From positions 1 to 28,154 of the forward strand of contig CAJTRT010000033.1 of assembly GCA_910579105.1 (NCBI GenBank): a DNA stretch of 28,154 nt, given 5' to 3'. The notes under the pieces were generated by a model. It did no database searches. It was not told the origin of the DNA and saw nothing but the letters and a program-made list of their open reading frames with translations. Position numbers and translations under genes: made by a program. Shown here piece after piece: positions 9,033-17,908 of the stretch (positions within the stretch are counted from its first letter, which is position 1; every line of letters begins with the position of its first letter). The DNA is from an uncultured Muribaculaceae bacterium (GTDB taxonomy: Bacteria > Bacteroidota > Bacteroidia > Bacteroidales > Muribaculaceae).

Positions 9033-9086
9033 ACGTCTCGCGTCTCCAAATCAACAAACAAATACGACATTCACCTGAATCTTGAC

Positions 9087-11354
9087 ATGAAGAAACTTCT
9101 TGTAGCCTTTTTGTGTGTGCTGGGAGCGGTCGCGGCGAAAGCCGATTACGCGTTGCTCCCGGTTCCGGCCCGGATTTCCCCCGCCGATGGCGAATATGTG
9201 ATTCCTTCCAAGGAACTGACGGTCAGCGGCAAGGATGCCAAACTGTTTGCCCGCGACCTTGGCCGTAGGGGCGTGGATGCCAAAACCGTGTCAAAAGGCG
9301 CGTCGGTCACCCTTTCCCGCGACGCTTCCCTGCCCGGCGAAGGCTACACGCTGAACGTCACCCCCTCCGGAATAGAGGTCAAGGCTTCGGCTCCGGCAGG
9401 CTTTTACTATGCCGCGCAGACCCTCGCGCAGATGGTCGGGCAGAATCACGGAGCGCTCCCGTCGGTGGAGATTTCCGACGCGCCCCGGTTCGGCTACCGC
9501 GGAATGATGATAGACGTTGTCCGGTGCTACCTCCCGTTCGACGAGCTTAAGAAACTGGTCGACGAGGCGGCCGCTCTCAAAATCAACAATGTCCATCTCC
9601 ATCTGACCGATGATAACGGCTGGCGGTTGGAAATCAAGAAATATCCGAAGCTGACGGAAGTAGGTGCGTGGCGCGTCGACCGTCCCGAGATGTTCCCGGC
9701 CCGTCTCAACGCCCGTTCTCCCGAGGAGAAGGCCACATACGGCGGGTTCTATACGCAGAAGCAGATGCGCGAACTGGTGAAATATGCCGCGGAGCGCCAT
9801 GTAAACATCATACCCGAGATCGAGCTGCCGGCCCACGCGGCTGCTGCGATCGCCTCGTATCCCGAACTGAAATGCCCTGTTGATTCCGGCGAGTTCGTAG
9901 GCGTGTTCCCTGGCATCGGCGGCAAGGACGCGTCGATCATAATGTGCGGCGGCAACGACAAGGTCATAGAGTTCTACAACAATATCTTCGACGAGGTTAT
10001 GGACGTTTTCCCATCGGAAAACATCCATCTCGGAGGCGACGAGGCCGCGAAAGACCGCTGGAAGCGGTGCCCGCTGTGCCAGGAGCGCATAAAGAAACTC
10101 GGTCTGAAAGACGAGGAAGAGTTGCAGGCGTGGCTGATGAACCAGATATCGGACCATATAATCCAGGCGGGGCGCACCCCGATGGGCTGGGACGAGGCAA
10201 CCTACGGCAAACCGAACAAGGAGATGATCGCGTACGGATGGCAGGGCATGGGCCAGGTCGCTGTGAACGATGCCCGTGAGAGCGGCCGCAGGTTCATTAT
10301 GACCCCGGCGCAGAAATGCTACCTCATACGTTACCAGGGACCGCAATGGTTTGAGCCGTTCACTTATTTCGGCAATGTCACTTTCAGCGACATATACAAC
10401 TACGAACCGGTGGAAGCCGACTGGACGCCTGAGCTTGAGAAGCAGATGATCGGTTTCCAGGGTTCGCTATGGACGGAATTCTGCCGCACGGAGGATGACG
10501 TGGAATATCTTCTTTTCCCCCGTATGCTCGCTATCGCCGAGAGAGCCTGGGCTCCGAAAGGAAGGCACGACCTGGCTCAGTTCGTGAAGTCGGTCGACCG
10601 ATATATCCCCGGCCTCGAGGAGAGAGGTATAAATGTGGCCAAGTCGATGTACAACATCCAGCACAAGGTTGTTTCGAATGGCGACGGCACCCTTACGGTC
10701 GAGCTTGCCTGCGAGCGTCCCGACGTAGACATACGCTGGACGACCGGCGACAACCTCGATGCCTCGGCCCGTAACCTCGGCCACAGCGTCGTGATTCCGA
10801 ATCTCAGCGGTTCTTGCACCATTACCGCCGCTACTTTCGACCGCCAGTCAGGCAGGCAGCTTGGCAAGACCCTCGTGCTCCCTATACGTTCCAATCTTGC
10901 TACCGGGCGTCCTGTCACCGTCAAGAACGCGATGCGTCCGGCCAACGTGCTGACCAACGGCGTGCGCGGAAGCGAGCGTTTCAGCGATTTTGAATATGTC
11001 GGCTGGAACGGCGAACCCGTGGACCTCACCGTGGATCTTGGCGAAGTCAAGCCGGTCGGGAAGGTTGTAGTAGGTACTGTCGCCAACAGCGACCTCTGTT
11101 CGGCTGCCCCCCTCGGTCTTGTCGTATATGGCTCGGAAAACGGCCGTAGCTACAAGGTGTTGAAACAGATAGCTTCCGACCAAGCCGCGATTTTCAAGGG
11201 TGGCGCTCGTAAGACCGACTATACCGCTGAATTCCCCAAGACGAATCTTCGCTATATCCGCGTAATCGGTCTTAACCCCGGGGCGATTCCCGATGGCTAC
11301 CCCCGCGAAGGCGTTCCGGCCCAGATTTACGTTGACGAGATCATAGTCGAGTAA
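9087..11354 (+). CDS. GH20 beta-N-acetylhexosaminidase
   Basis: This exo-enzyme removes terminal beta-GlcNAc or beta-GalNAc by substrate-assisted catalysis. The start at 9087 is chosen because it opens a clean signal peptide, MKKLLVAFLCVLGAVAAKA. The frame is open to 8970, but that extension would run through the palindrome. The protein is 755 residues. An N-terminal GH20b-type domain (about 22-140) precedes the catalytic barrel (about 145-470), with HLHLTDDNGWR and the catalytic pair Asp318-Glu319 in HLGGDEA. A C-terminal Ig-like region (about 525-600) and an F5/8C or CBM32-like domain (about 610-755, with TNGVRGSERFSDFEYVGW) follow. There is no lipobox or T9SS-like tail, so a periplasmic location is likely. 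GH2 follows after 45 bp, probably in one transcript. Confidence 0.94.
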   Translation: MKKLLVAFLCVLGAVAAKADYALLPVPARISPADGEYVIPSKELTVSGKDAKLFARDLGRRGVDAKTVSKGASVTLSRDASLPGEGYTLNVTPSGIEVKASAPAGFYYAAQTLAQMVGQNHGALPSVEISDAPRFGYRGMMIDVVRCYLPFDELKKLVDEAAALKINNVHLHLTDDNGWRLEIKKYPKLTEVGAWRVDRPEMFPARLNARSPEEKATYGGFYTQKQMRELVKYAAERHVNIIPEIELPAHAAAAIASYPELKCPVDSGEFVGVFPGIGGKDASIIMCGGNDKVIEFYNNIFDEVMDVFPSENIHLGGDEAAKDRWKRCPLCQERIKKLGLKDEEELQAWLMNQISDHIIQAGRTPMGWDEATYGKPNKEMIAYGWQGMGQVAVNDARESGRRFIMTPAQKCYLIRYQGPQWFEPFTYFGNVTFSDIYNYEPVEADWTPELEKQMIGFQGSLWTEFCRTEDDVEYLLFPRMLAIAERAWAPKGRHDLAQFVKSVDRYIPGLEERGINVAKSMYNIQHKVVSNGDGTLTVELACERPDVDIRWTTGDNLDASARNLGHSVVIPNLSGSCTITAATFDRQSGRQLGKTLVLPIRSNLATGRPVTVKNAMRPANVLTNGVRGSERFSDFEYVGWNGEPVDLTVDLGEVKPVGKVVVGTVANSDLCSAAPLGLVVYGSENGRSYKVLKQIASDQAAIFKGGARKTDYTAEFPKTNLRYIRVIGLNPGAIPDGYPREGVPAQIYVDEIIVE

Positions 11355-11399
11355 ACAGGTGGCTGTTATCAGAAATCAAACAACTCAAACATAAGCCTA

Positions 11400-14300
11400 A
11401 TGATTAAACAACTCTCAGCACTCGCGCTGGTAATAGGTATGGGCCCGCTCGCGGTCGCTGCCGGCGACACGCCCGAATGGCAGCAGCCGAACACGTTCCG
11501 CATAGGGCAGATCGACCCGCATGCGCTCGTCGTGCCGTATGCCGACGATGCTCCCCTGTCGGCCGTCGCCGATATGAAGTATGCCGATTCTCCCTACTAC
11601 CTCGACCTTAACGGCCAGTGGGACTTCAAATGGGTCATAGATCCGGGGAAGCGCCCCCAGGGGTTCCAGAATCCCGGCTACGACATAAGCGGATGGGATA
11701 AGATCACCGTTCCAGGCAACTGGCAGACTCTCGGCTACGGGACCCGCGTGTACACAAATGAGACCTACGAGTTTGACACTAAGTTCTACAACTTCAAGAA
11801 GGATCGTCCCCGCGTGCCGTTCGAGAACAACGAGGTGGGCTCTTACCGCCGCGAGTTCACCATTCCCGCCGGTTGGGAAGGGCGCCGCGTGGTTCTTGCC
11901 GCCGAGGGGGTATCCTCGTTCTTCTACGCCTGGGTCAACGGCAAGTACCTCGGCTGCAACATGGATTCAAAGACTGCCGCGGAGTGGGACATTACCGAAC
12001 ACCTTGTTCCCGGAAAGAACGTGGTAGCCTTCGAGGTATACCGCTGGTCGTCCGGCAGCTATATGGAGTGCCAGGATATGTGGCGCTTGAGCGGCATAGA
12101 GCGCGACGTCTACCTCTATTCCACTCCGAAGACTTTCATTTCCGACTTCCGCGCGGTGGCCACACTCGACAAGAAAGCGTACAAGGACGGTGAGCTGCAG
12201 CTGACGGTGGACCTCCAGGGGCTTCCCGAGCCTCCCGCGGCACCCAAGAAGGGGCAGAAGCGTGTCAAGGACAAGGATTTCAAACCGTATTCCATAGGCT
12301 ATAAACTGTTCGACGCCGCGGGAAATGTGGCGACGGAGGGGGCTGAAAACGCGTCTTCCATTGTCAGTTTCAACGCCGTGCTGCCTGGTGTGAAAGCCTG
12401 GTCGGCAGAGCATCCCAATCTCTACACACTCGAACTGTCGTTGAACGACCCCGAGGGAACCCGCACGGAGCTGGTAGGATGCAACGTCGGTTTCCGAACC
12501 ACGGAGGTAAAGGACGGCCTGTGGCTGATGAACGGCAAACGGGTGATTGTGAAAGGTGTCAACCGCCACAGCTGGGACAAGCTGGGCCACGCCCTCGACC
12601 CGGCAACCGAGCTGAAGGATATAGAGCTTATGAAGCTCAACAACATCAACACCGTCCGCAACTGCCATTACCCCTCGACCCGCAACTGGTACCACCTCTG
12701 CGACAAGTACGGCATAATGGTAATCGACGAGGTCAACTTCGAGAGCCACGGATACGGCTACAAGGAGGAGGCTATGGCAAAGGACCCGATGTGGATTCCG
12801 GCGGCGATGGACCGCACGAAGCGCGCCTACGCCAAGAGCAAGAACAATCCATCGGTATGCTTCTTCTCGCTTCAGAACGAGTCGGGCAACGGCATCGTGT
12901 TCGAGGAGACCTATAAGTATATGAAAGAGGTCGAGCCTAACCGCCCGATACAGTGCGAGCGGGCTCTTGAAGGCTGGAATACCGATATATACGCTAATAT
13001 GTACCGCCCGATCAACGTTGTGATTGATTATGCGTCGAAGCCTGAGAACAAGCCTTACATCCTGTGCGAGTTCGCTCACGCAATGGGCAACAGTGTCGGC
13101 GGCCTCCGCGACTATATGAACGTGTTCGAGAATCTCCCGAAGGCCCAGGGTGGCTGCATATGGGACTGGGTTGACCAGTCGTTTATCGAGACCGACTCGC
13201 TCGGCCGCCCGTACTATACTTATGGCGGCGACTACGGGCCCAAGATGGATATACCCTCGTCTATGGCGTTCTGCTGCAACGGCTTGATTACCAGCGACCG
13301 CAAGGAGCATCCCCATATGCAGGAGGTCAAGAAGGTCTACCAGTATGCCAAGGCCCGTATGATGGATCCGTCGAAACTGGCTGTCAGCGTGCGCAACTGG
13401 TATGACTTCTCAAATCTCAACGAGTTGAAACTCAACTGGAAGGTCAATACCGCCGACGGTAAGGTGCTGATGTCTGGCGCCATAGATAATGTCAACTGCG
13501 CCCCAGGCGATTCCGTGCTGCTCGAGCTTGGCAAAGCGCCTGTGCTTTCCCAGCCCTCCTATCTTGATCTCTCATGGACGACCAAGAAGGCTGCCGGCCT
13601 TGTTCCAGCTGGTTACGAGGTCGCTTACGATCAGTTCACAATTCCCGCTGCCGAGCCTGTGGCTGTTGTCGCGGAGAAACCGTTGAAACTCAAAAAGAAA
13701 GGTAATGTGTTCTCCAACGGCGACCTTTCGTTCGCGATAGATCAGGCCACAGGCGCTATCAGCTCCGTAAAAGTAGCCGGTGTTGAGAAACTTGCCGCGC
13801 CCATCGAGTTGTCGCTGTATCGCCCGATGACAGAGAACGACGCCGCCGGAGCCGGTTCCGGCAAGTTCTGGACCAAGGAAGGGTTGCAGAGCATCTCTTT
13901 CGAGGCAGGCAAGGCCGAAGTCAAAAAGAACGTGCTGACCGTGCCTTTCTCTGTCAAGGGAGCGGAAGGGCAGAATGTCGGAAACGGTTCTTATGCCGTG
14001 ACTATCCTGCCGGGCAACAAGATGGCTGTGACTACAACATTTAATCCTGATACGGCTGTCGTTACCTCGCTCCCGCGCGTAGGGTTGACGTTCAGGGTTC
14101 CATACACTGACTGCGAAACGTTCACTTTCGTTGGCCGCGGCCCTGTTGAGACTTACAACGACCGTAATTCCGCAGGACGCATCGGAACCTATACGATGAC
14201 ACCCAGCGAGAATTTCCACAACTATGTCGTGCCCCAGGCGACCGGCAACCATACGGAGGTAAGCCGCCTGACCCTCGGCGACGGGATGACGATTACCGCT

Positions 14301-14546
14301 CCCGCGCTTTTCCAGGCAGGCGTGACCCCGTATGACGACGCGACTTACGGCGCTCCGACATGGAAGCAGCAGACTGTTGACGGAATCCGCGGCCATATCA
14401 AGGATCTCAGGGACGACGGCATGGTGACCATCCACATCGATGCCGAGCAGATGGGCGTGGGCACCGCGACCTGCGGTCCCGACGTGCTCTCCAAGTACCG
14501 CGTGCCGGTGGCCCCGACCACTTTCACTTTCAATTTCGCGTTTTAG
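11400..14546 (+). CDS. GH2 beta-galactosidase, LacZ-type
   Basis: This 1048-residue protein has the full LacZ layout: sugar-binding jelly roll, Ig-like domain, TIM barrel, second Ig-like domain and a C-terminal beta-sandwich (Bgal_small_N type). The acid/base is Glu494 in SLQNESGNG and the nucleophile is Glu557 in YILCEFAHAMGNS. RNCHYPSTRNWYHLCDKYG and IDEVNFESHGYG are classic family motifs. The signal peptide ends near LAVAAG (about residue 21), with no lipobox or sorting tail, so it is probably periplasmic. The first Ig-like domain carries a Pro- and Lys-rich insert at about residues 276-298. It probably removes terminal beta-galactose from imported oligosaccharides alongside GH20 and the sulfatase. 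It ends at a strong terminator. Confidence 0.94.
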   Translation: MIKQLSALALVIGMGPLAVAAGDTPEWQQPNTFRIGQIDPHALVVPYADDAPLSAVADMKYADSPYYLDLNGQWDFKWVIDPGKRPQGFQNPGYDISGWDKITVPGNWQTLGYGTRVYTNETYEFDTKFYNFKKDRPRVPFENNEVGSYRREFTIPAGWEGRRVVLAAEGVSSFFYAWVNGKYLGCNMDSKTAAEWDITEHLVPGKNVVAFEVYRWSSGSYMECQDMWRLSGIERDVYLYSTPKTFISDFRAVATLDKKAYKDGELQLTVDLQGLPEPPAAPKKGQKRVKDKDFKPYSIGYKLFDAAGNVATEGAENASSIVSFNAVLPGVKAWSAEHPNLYTLELSLNDPEGTRTELVGCNVGFRTTEVKDGLWLMNGKRVIVKGVNRHSWDKLGHALDPATELKDIELMKLNNINTVRNCHYPSTRNWYHLCDKYGIMVIDEVNFESHGYGYKEEAMAKDPMWIPAAMDRTKRAYAKSKNNPSVCFFSLQNESGNGIVFEETYKYMKEVEPNRPIQCERALEGWNTDIYANMYRPINVVIDYASKPENKPYILCEFAHAMGNSVGGLRDYMNVFENLPKAQGGCIWDWVDQSFIETDSLGRPYYTYGGDYGPKMDIPSSMAFCCNGLITSDRKEHPHMQEVKKVYQYAKARMMDPSKLAVSVRNWYDFSNLNELKLNWKVNTADGKVLMSGAIDNVNCAPGDSVLLELGKAPVLSQPSYLDLSWTTKKAAGLVPAGYEVAYDQFTIPAAEPVAVVAEKPLKLKKKGNVFSNGDLSFAIDQATGAISSVKVAGVEKLAAPIELSLYRPMTENDAAGAGSGKFWTKEGLQSISFEAGKAEVKKNVLTVPFSVKGAEGQNVGNGSYAVTILPGNKMAVTTTFNPDTAVVTSLPRVGLTFRVPYTDCETFTFVGRGPVETYNDRNSAGRIGTYTMTPSENFHNYVVPQATGNHTEVSRLTLGDGMTITAPALFQAGVTPYDDATYGAPTWKQQTVDGIRGHIKDLRDDGMVTIHIDAEQMGVGTATCGPDVLSKYRVPVAPTTFTFNFAF

Positions 14547-14568
14547 AAAACCCTTTGAGAGAATATAT

Positions 14569-14612
14569 AAAGCGCCGTGCCGGATCGCCCTGGCACGGCG
14601 CTTTTCTTATTT
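14569..14612 (+). terminator. Strong Rho-independent terminator after GH2
   Basis: A perfect 13-bp stem pairs 14569-14581 (AAAGCGCCGTGCC) with 14592-14604, with a 10-nt loop, followed by TTTTCTTATTT. It lies between convergent genes, and A-rich bases on the left could also give a weak U tract for the minus-strand transcript. A smaller hairpin, AGCGCC 14620-14625 with GGCGCT 14630-14635, sits nearer the regulator's stop. Confidence 0.88.
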
Positions 14613-14656
14613 CCGACCGAGCGCCAACCGGCGCTTTACAGTACGGGCGCGGTGGT

Positions 14657-17563
14657 TCAGATGTTGTCGAGGTATGTGGTGAGTGAAGCGTCAGGGGCGA
14701 GCTCCATCTTTTTGCGGAGACGGTAACGGGCCATCTCGACAGACTTGTGTGATATGTTGATCAGCGGGGCGATTTCCTTGCTCGAAAGTCCCATTTTTAT
14801 GTAGCAGCACAGGCGTTTGTCGGACGCGCTGAGGTTGGGATGCAGCTCCATGAGGCGTTGTGTATAGTTGGCATACACTATGTCGAAATTCTTGTTGAAA
14901 ATCTTCTGGTCCTCGTCGTGGCTGATGTTTTCCTCGATGGAGTTTTGGATTTTCGACAGCATGCGCTGGGCTGCGGGAGCGCCGATGTCGGTGGCCGACA
15001 GTTCCTGTATTTTCGCGAGCTTGGTCGCAATTTCCCCCAGGATTTCGTTTTTGCGTATCAGGCTCATCGTGGTTCCGCGCAGCTCCTGGCTCTTGTTCTT
15101 TATGTCGAGTTCGAGCTGTTCGGATTTCAGCGTGGCGATTTCGTAGTCCTTTACCAGTGATTCCTGCTCGGCCCTGCGCCGTGCCGCTTCAAGTTCCTGT
15201 TCCTTTTTCTGTTCGAGGTCTCTGCGCGTCTTGTCGGTCCAGCGTCTGAGAACCCAGTATACCAGGAATAATGTCAGGGCAATAAGAATGAGATAGGCGG
15301 TTTTGGCGGCTCCCGTCTTGTACCACGGGGGAAGTACCCGCAGTTTGAAGATTGTCTCTTCCGAGCGTCCCGTGCGGGTGTTGCGCGACCTGAGGTGCAG
15401 GGTATAATCGCCGTCGGGCAGGCGGGTGTATTCGCGCGAGGCCTCCTTGGAGTAAGGGGTCCAGTCGCGGTCGTAGTTTCCGAGGTACGAGCTGTATTCC
15501 ATGGCTCCAGCCGAGGTGTATTCCGGGCATGCGAAATCAAACCGCAGAGAGTTCAGTCGGTGGGGTATGGTCAGTGTTTTTTCGTAAGTTGCCGTCGAGA
15601 ACGACGCCCGGTATATCAGCGAGTCGCTGTTGGCGTATACGGAGCTTACGAATGGGAGAGGTTCTGTCGCCGCGTTTGACGCGCGGCGCGGATTTATGCT
15701 CCAGAAGCCGTCCTGGGTTGAAACCAGGAGCTGGTCGCTCTCAACAAGGTCGAGATATGAGAATCCGGGGATTATGTTGCCCGACATTGACTTGAACGAT
15801 GTGGAATCCACGGTGTACTCTCCGTTTTCTTCCAATATAGCGGTGTTTATGCCCGAGTTCTCAAGCACTGCCAGCACGGAGTCCGACAGCACTTTCAGGG
15901 ATCCTGATACTGGCTGCCGGAATATTTCTGTCAATTCCTTGTCGGGCAGTATCTTTTCTGTCACAGGGTCGAAAAAGAAGAATCCCGCGGAGGTTGAGAA
16001 AACGACGCGTCCCTTGTAGAGGGCCACGGTGTTGTTGTTATTGTCCGGGAGGCCGTCGTCGCTGCTGAACAGGCGGCTTCGGTCGAACCGGCGCCCGGTC
16101 GGGTCGAACCGCAGGCGGTAAACCCCTTTGCGCCAATGTGGAATCCATATGTTTCCCTGGTAGTCCTGTATGAAATCGCTCGCGATATCGTCGTATCCCT
16201 CTATCTGGCCGGTGTCGGTCCATCGGCCTGCTTTGTTCTCAAGAAGATGGAACCGCTGGTAGGTTGACGCGAGCGCCTTGCCGGGCATTCCTGCGAGAAG
16301 GCGTACCCGCATTGTGCCGTTCGGCCCGGCTACGCGGTATATGGGAGCGCCATCCTTCTTTACGAATATGCCCGCGTCGGTCGACACGAACATCTCATCC
16401 CCGTGGCCCGTTATCGACCAAACCTGCCCTTTGGCCTCCTGGTGGAACCGCATTGGCGACGGCGAGGGGTGGAAAGGGTAGGGGGCGGAGTAAAGCCCCT
16501 GGTTCGTGCCGAAGTATATGCGCTCTCCATTCCGGTAGGACGCGTAGCCGGCGCCTATGGGGTTCAGCGGGCCGGTAAGGTTTGTCATCGGTGTGTTGTA
16601 AACCGCGTAGTCGAGTCCGTTGTCGAGCGACAGCCATAAGTTTCCGGCACGGTCGAAACATGCTGAAAGCACTGTGTTGTTCTGCAATCCGCTTTCCTTG
16701 TTTATATAGTCGACACGTCCGTTGTCAAAGTTGATTACCGCTGCTCCGCGGTTCACTGTCCCGAACACATAGCAGTCGCCCTGGCAGGCGGCGCTGAAAA
16801 GCTGGTTGTCTTTCAGGAACTGGTTTATGTCGCAGTCAAAGGGTATTGCCGATATTCCGTCGTAGATGTAAAGCCCGTCGTCAGAAGTCCCCACAAGCAT
16901 AGCCGACCCTTCGTTGAACGGCAGGATTGTTATGATTTTCTTCCCGGCGAGGTTTTCCGTGCCACCGATGGGTGATACGTTGTCTCCGTCGACGCGCAGT
17001 ATCGCTCCGTTTTCAAGGGCGACGAAAGCGAGGCTGCCTATCTGCGACGTGCGCGATATGCGGTTTCTGACGTTGTGGCATTGCAGCGCATCTCCGTCGA
17101 GGCTAAGCAGGTGATAGTCGCTCTGGAACCATATCCTGCCGTTGCTCTTTACAATCTTCCATATCTCCGACAGGGGCGGGTGCAGTTCTGGCAGCCCTGC
17201 CGATAGCGATGTGTAGGCCAGTTCGCCTGACAGGGAATCGGGAGCGAAATAGCCGAATTCCGCCGATCCTCCCGCATAGAGCCTTCCGGTTTCCCGCTCG
17301 TACATCAGCGAGCGGACTGTTGTGAAATTCGGCAGCATGTAGCGTCGCCACCGCGCGCCGTCGAACGACAGCAAGCCGTCCCTGTTGGCGACGTAAAGCC
17401 TGCCGATACTGTCCTGGACGCACTCCCAGTTCTGGGTTCCGCTGCCATAGATGTCGCGTCCGAAGTTGCGGACCGGCACGAATCCGGCTCCGGCTCCGGC
17501 GGCTGGCAGAGTCATTGTTAATAAGGAAAGGATTGCGACGAGCAGTTGTGATGGCAGCTTCAT
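14657..17563 (-). CDS. Membrane one-component regulator: propeller sensor, Y_Y_Y domain, TM helix, LuxR-type HTH
   Basis: I choose the start at 17563 (968 residues) because it opens a signal peptide, MKLPSQLLVAILSLLTMTLPAAGA. The frame is open to 17683, but that adds 40 poor residues through AT-rich promoter DNA. The large periplasmic part shows two-component-regulator propeller repeats such as DSIGRLYVANRDGLLSFDG and DRAGNLWLSLDNGLDY, then a Y_Y_Y-type domain (about 690-745). A single membrane helix spans about 755-773. A charged coiled coil follows to about 850. The C-terminal 60 residues are a LuxR/GerE HTH with LSASDKRLCCYIKMGLSSKEIA and ISHKSVEMARYRLRKKM. No histidine kinase or receiver domain is present, so this is not a hybrid two-component system. 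It is divergent from PUL 2 and probably senses a glucan oligosaccharide in the periplasm and controls that PUL. Confidence 0.9.
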   Translation of the reverse strand: MKLPSQLLVAILSLLTMTLPAAGAGAGFVPVRNFGRDIYGSGTQNWECVQDSIGRLYVANRDGLLSFDGARWRRYMLPNFTTVRSLMYERETGRLYAGGSAEFGYFAPDSLSGELAYTSLSAGLPELHPPLSEIWKIVKSNGRIWFQSDYHLLSLDGDALQCHNVRNRISRTSQIGSLAFVALENGAILRVDGDNVSPIGGTENLAGKKIITILPFNEGSAMLVGTSDDGLYIYDGISAIPFDCDINQFLKDNQLFSAACQGDCYVFGTVNRGAAVINFDNGRVDYINKESGLQNNTVLSACFDRAGNLWLSLDNGLDYAVYNTPMTNLTGPLNPIGAGYASYRNGERIYFGTNQGLYSAPYPFHPSPSPMRFHQEAKGQVWSITGHGDEMFVSTDAGIFVKKDGAPIYRVAGPNGTMRVRLLAGMPGKALASTYQRFHLLENKAGRWTDTGQIEGYDDIASDFIQDYQGNIWIPHWRKGVYRLRFDPTGRRFDRSRLFSSDDGLPDNNNNTVALYKGRVVFSTSAGFFFFDPVTEKILPDKELTEIFRQPVSGSLKVLSDSVLAVLENSGINTAILEENGEYTVDSTSFKSMSGNIIPGFSYLDLVESDQLLVSTQDGFWSINPRRASNAATEPLPFVSSVYANSDSLIYRASFSTATYEKTLTIPHRLNSLRFDFACPEYTSAGAMEYSSYLGNYDRDWTPYSKEASREYTRLPDGDYTLHLRSRNTRTGRSEETIFKLRVLPPWYKTGAAKTAYLILIALTLFLVYWVLRRWTDKTRRDLEQKKEQELEAARRRAEQESLVKDYEIATLKSEQLELDIKNKSQELRGTTMSLIRKNEILGEIATKLAKIQELSATDIGAPAAQRMLSKIQNSIEENISHDEDQKIFNKNFDIVYANYTQRLMELHPNLSASDKRLCCYIKMGLSSKEIAPLINISHKSVEMARYRLRKKMELAPDASLTTYLDNI

Positions 17564-17610
17564 AGATTGGATAGGAGTAGAAATTGACCGCAAGTTACAA
17601 AATATGGTGA

Positions 17611-17617
17611 TGTAGGG
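17611..17617 (+). promoter_or_regulatory. Isolated copy of the TGTAGGG heptamer near the regulator start
   Basis: An exact TGTAGGG begins 47 bp upstream of the regulator's ATG. It lies 77 bp, seven 11-bp steps, from the first copy in the main array. This could be an autoregulatory site. A 7-mer alone can occur by chance. Confidence 0.35.
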
Positions 17618-17687
17618 TGCGGAAGAAATATATGTTATAAAACATAAAACACATAAATATTTGTATATTAATGATATATCCAATATG

Positions 17688-17742
17688 TGTAGGGCGGTTG
17701 TAGGGGTGATATTTCTTTATTGTAGAGTTAGGATAGGGGTCT
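17688..17742 (+). promoter_or_regulatory. Candidate operator: heptamer repeats in 11-bp phase
   Basis: In consecutive 11-bp windows, TGTAGGGCGGT starts at 17688, TGTAGGGGTGA at 17699, TGTAGAGTTAG at 17721 and GATAGGGGTCT at 17732. The window at 17710 is not a copy. The array ends 5 bp before the -33 TTG of the susC promoter, so the sites would lie on one face of the helix from about -96 to -42. NarL/LuxR-type HTH proteins often bind heptamers, so the divergent regulator is the natural candidate. Confidence 0.6.
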
Positions 17743-17746
17743 TGCT

Positions 17747-17778
17747 ATTGCAGATTGCCCCTGAGGGTATTAATTTTG
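17747..17778 (+). promoter_or_regulatory. Promoter of susC 2
   Basis: TAATTTTG at 17771-17778 matches the TAnnTTTG -7 box exactly. ATTG at 17747-17750 supplies a -33 TTG with a 20-bp spacer. Transcription would begin near 17785, leaving a leader of about 120 nt before the ATG at 17909. Confidence 0.7.
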
Positions 17779-17825
17779 CAGCGTCGAAAGTGACAAAACG
17801 GCACTCGTCACACAGACGTTCGCCG

Positions 17826-17870
17826 CAGCGTACATACAAATCAGTTGTCGCATACGCTGGCTGGCAACTG
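17826..17870 (+). promoter_or_regulatory. Interlocking inverted repeats in the susC 2 leader
   Basis: CAGCGTA (17826-17832) pairs perfectly with TACGCTG (17853-17859), and CAGTTG (17842-17847) with CAACTG (17865-17870). The arms interleave, so the stems are either alternatives or a pseudoknot. This may be a regulatory leader, but the stems are short. Confidence 0.3.
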
Positions 17871-17908
17871 GCAAATATCGTTTCCGAGCTAATACCATTC
17901 ATTATAAT

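Larger units (their letters stand above)
17564..17908. other. Divergent 345-bp regulatory region
   Basis: This gap separates the minus-strand regulator from the plus-strand second susC. From the regulator side it holds one TGTAGGG (17611-17617), an AT-rich stretch (about 17624-17686), an 11-bp-phased heptamer array (17688-17742), a consensus promoter (17747-17778), and a leader of roughly 120 nt with inverted repeats. I saw no consensus promoter for the regulator. CAAAATAT (17598-17605) is one base out of register with the reverse complement of TAnnTTTG. Confidence 0.8.

Noticed and set aside
8970..9086. 39-residue N-terminal extension of GH20
   Set aside because: It would be translated from the palindrome and precede a perfect signal peptide starting at 9087.
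11967..13316. Open frame of 449 codons on the minus strand inside GH2
   Set aside because: It overlaps the GH2 barrel, whose catalytic motifs are intact, and it has no features of its own.
17598..17605. CAAAATAT as a minus-strand -7 box for the regulator
   Set aside because: The TA is one base out of register with TAnnTTTG, and no -33 element lies 20 bp away.
17564..17683. 40-residue N-terminal extension of the regulator
   Set aside because: A good signal peptide begins at 17563, and the extension covers AT-rich regulatory DNA including a heptamer copy.
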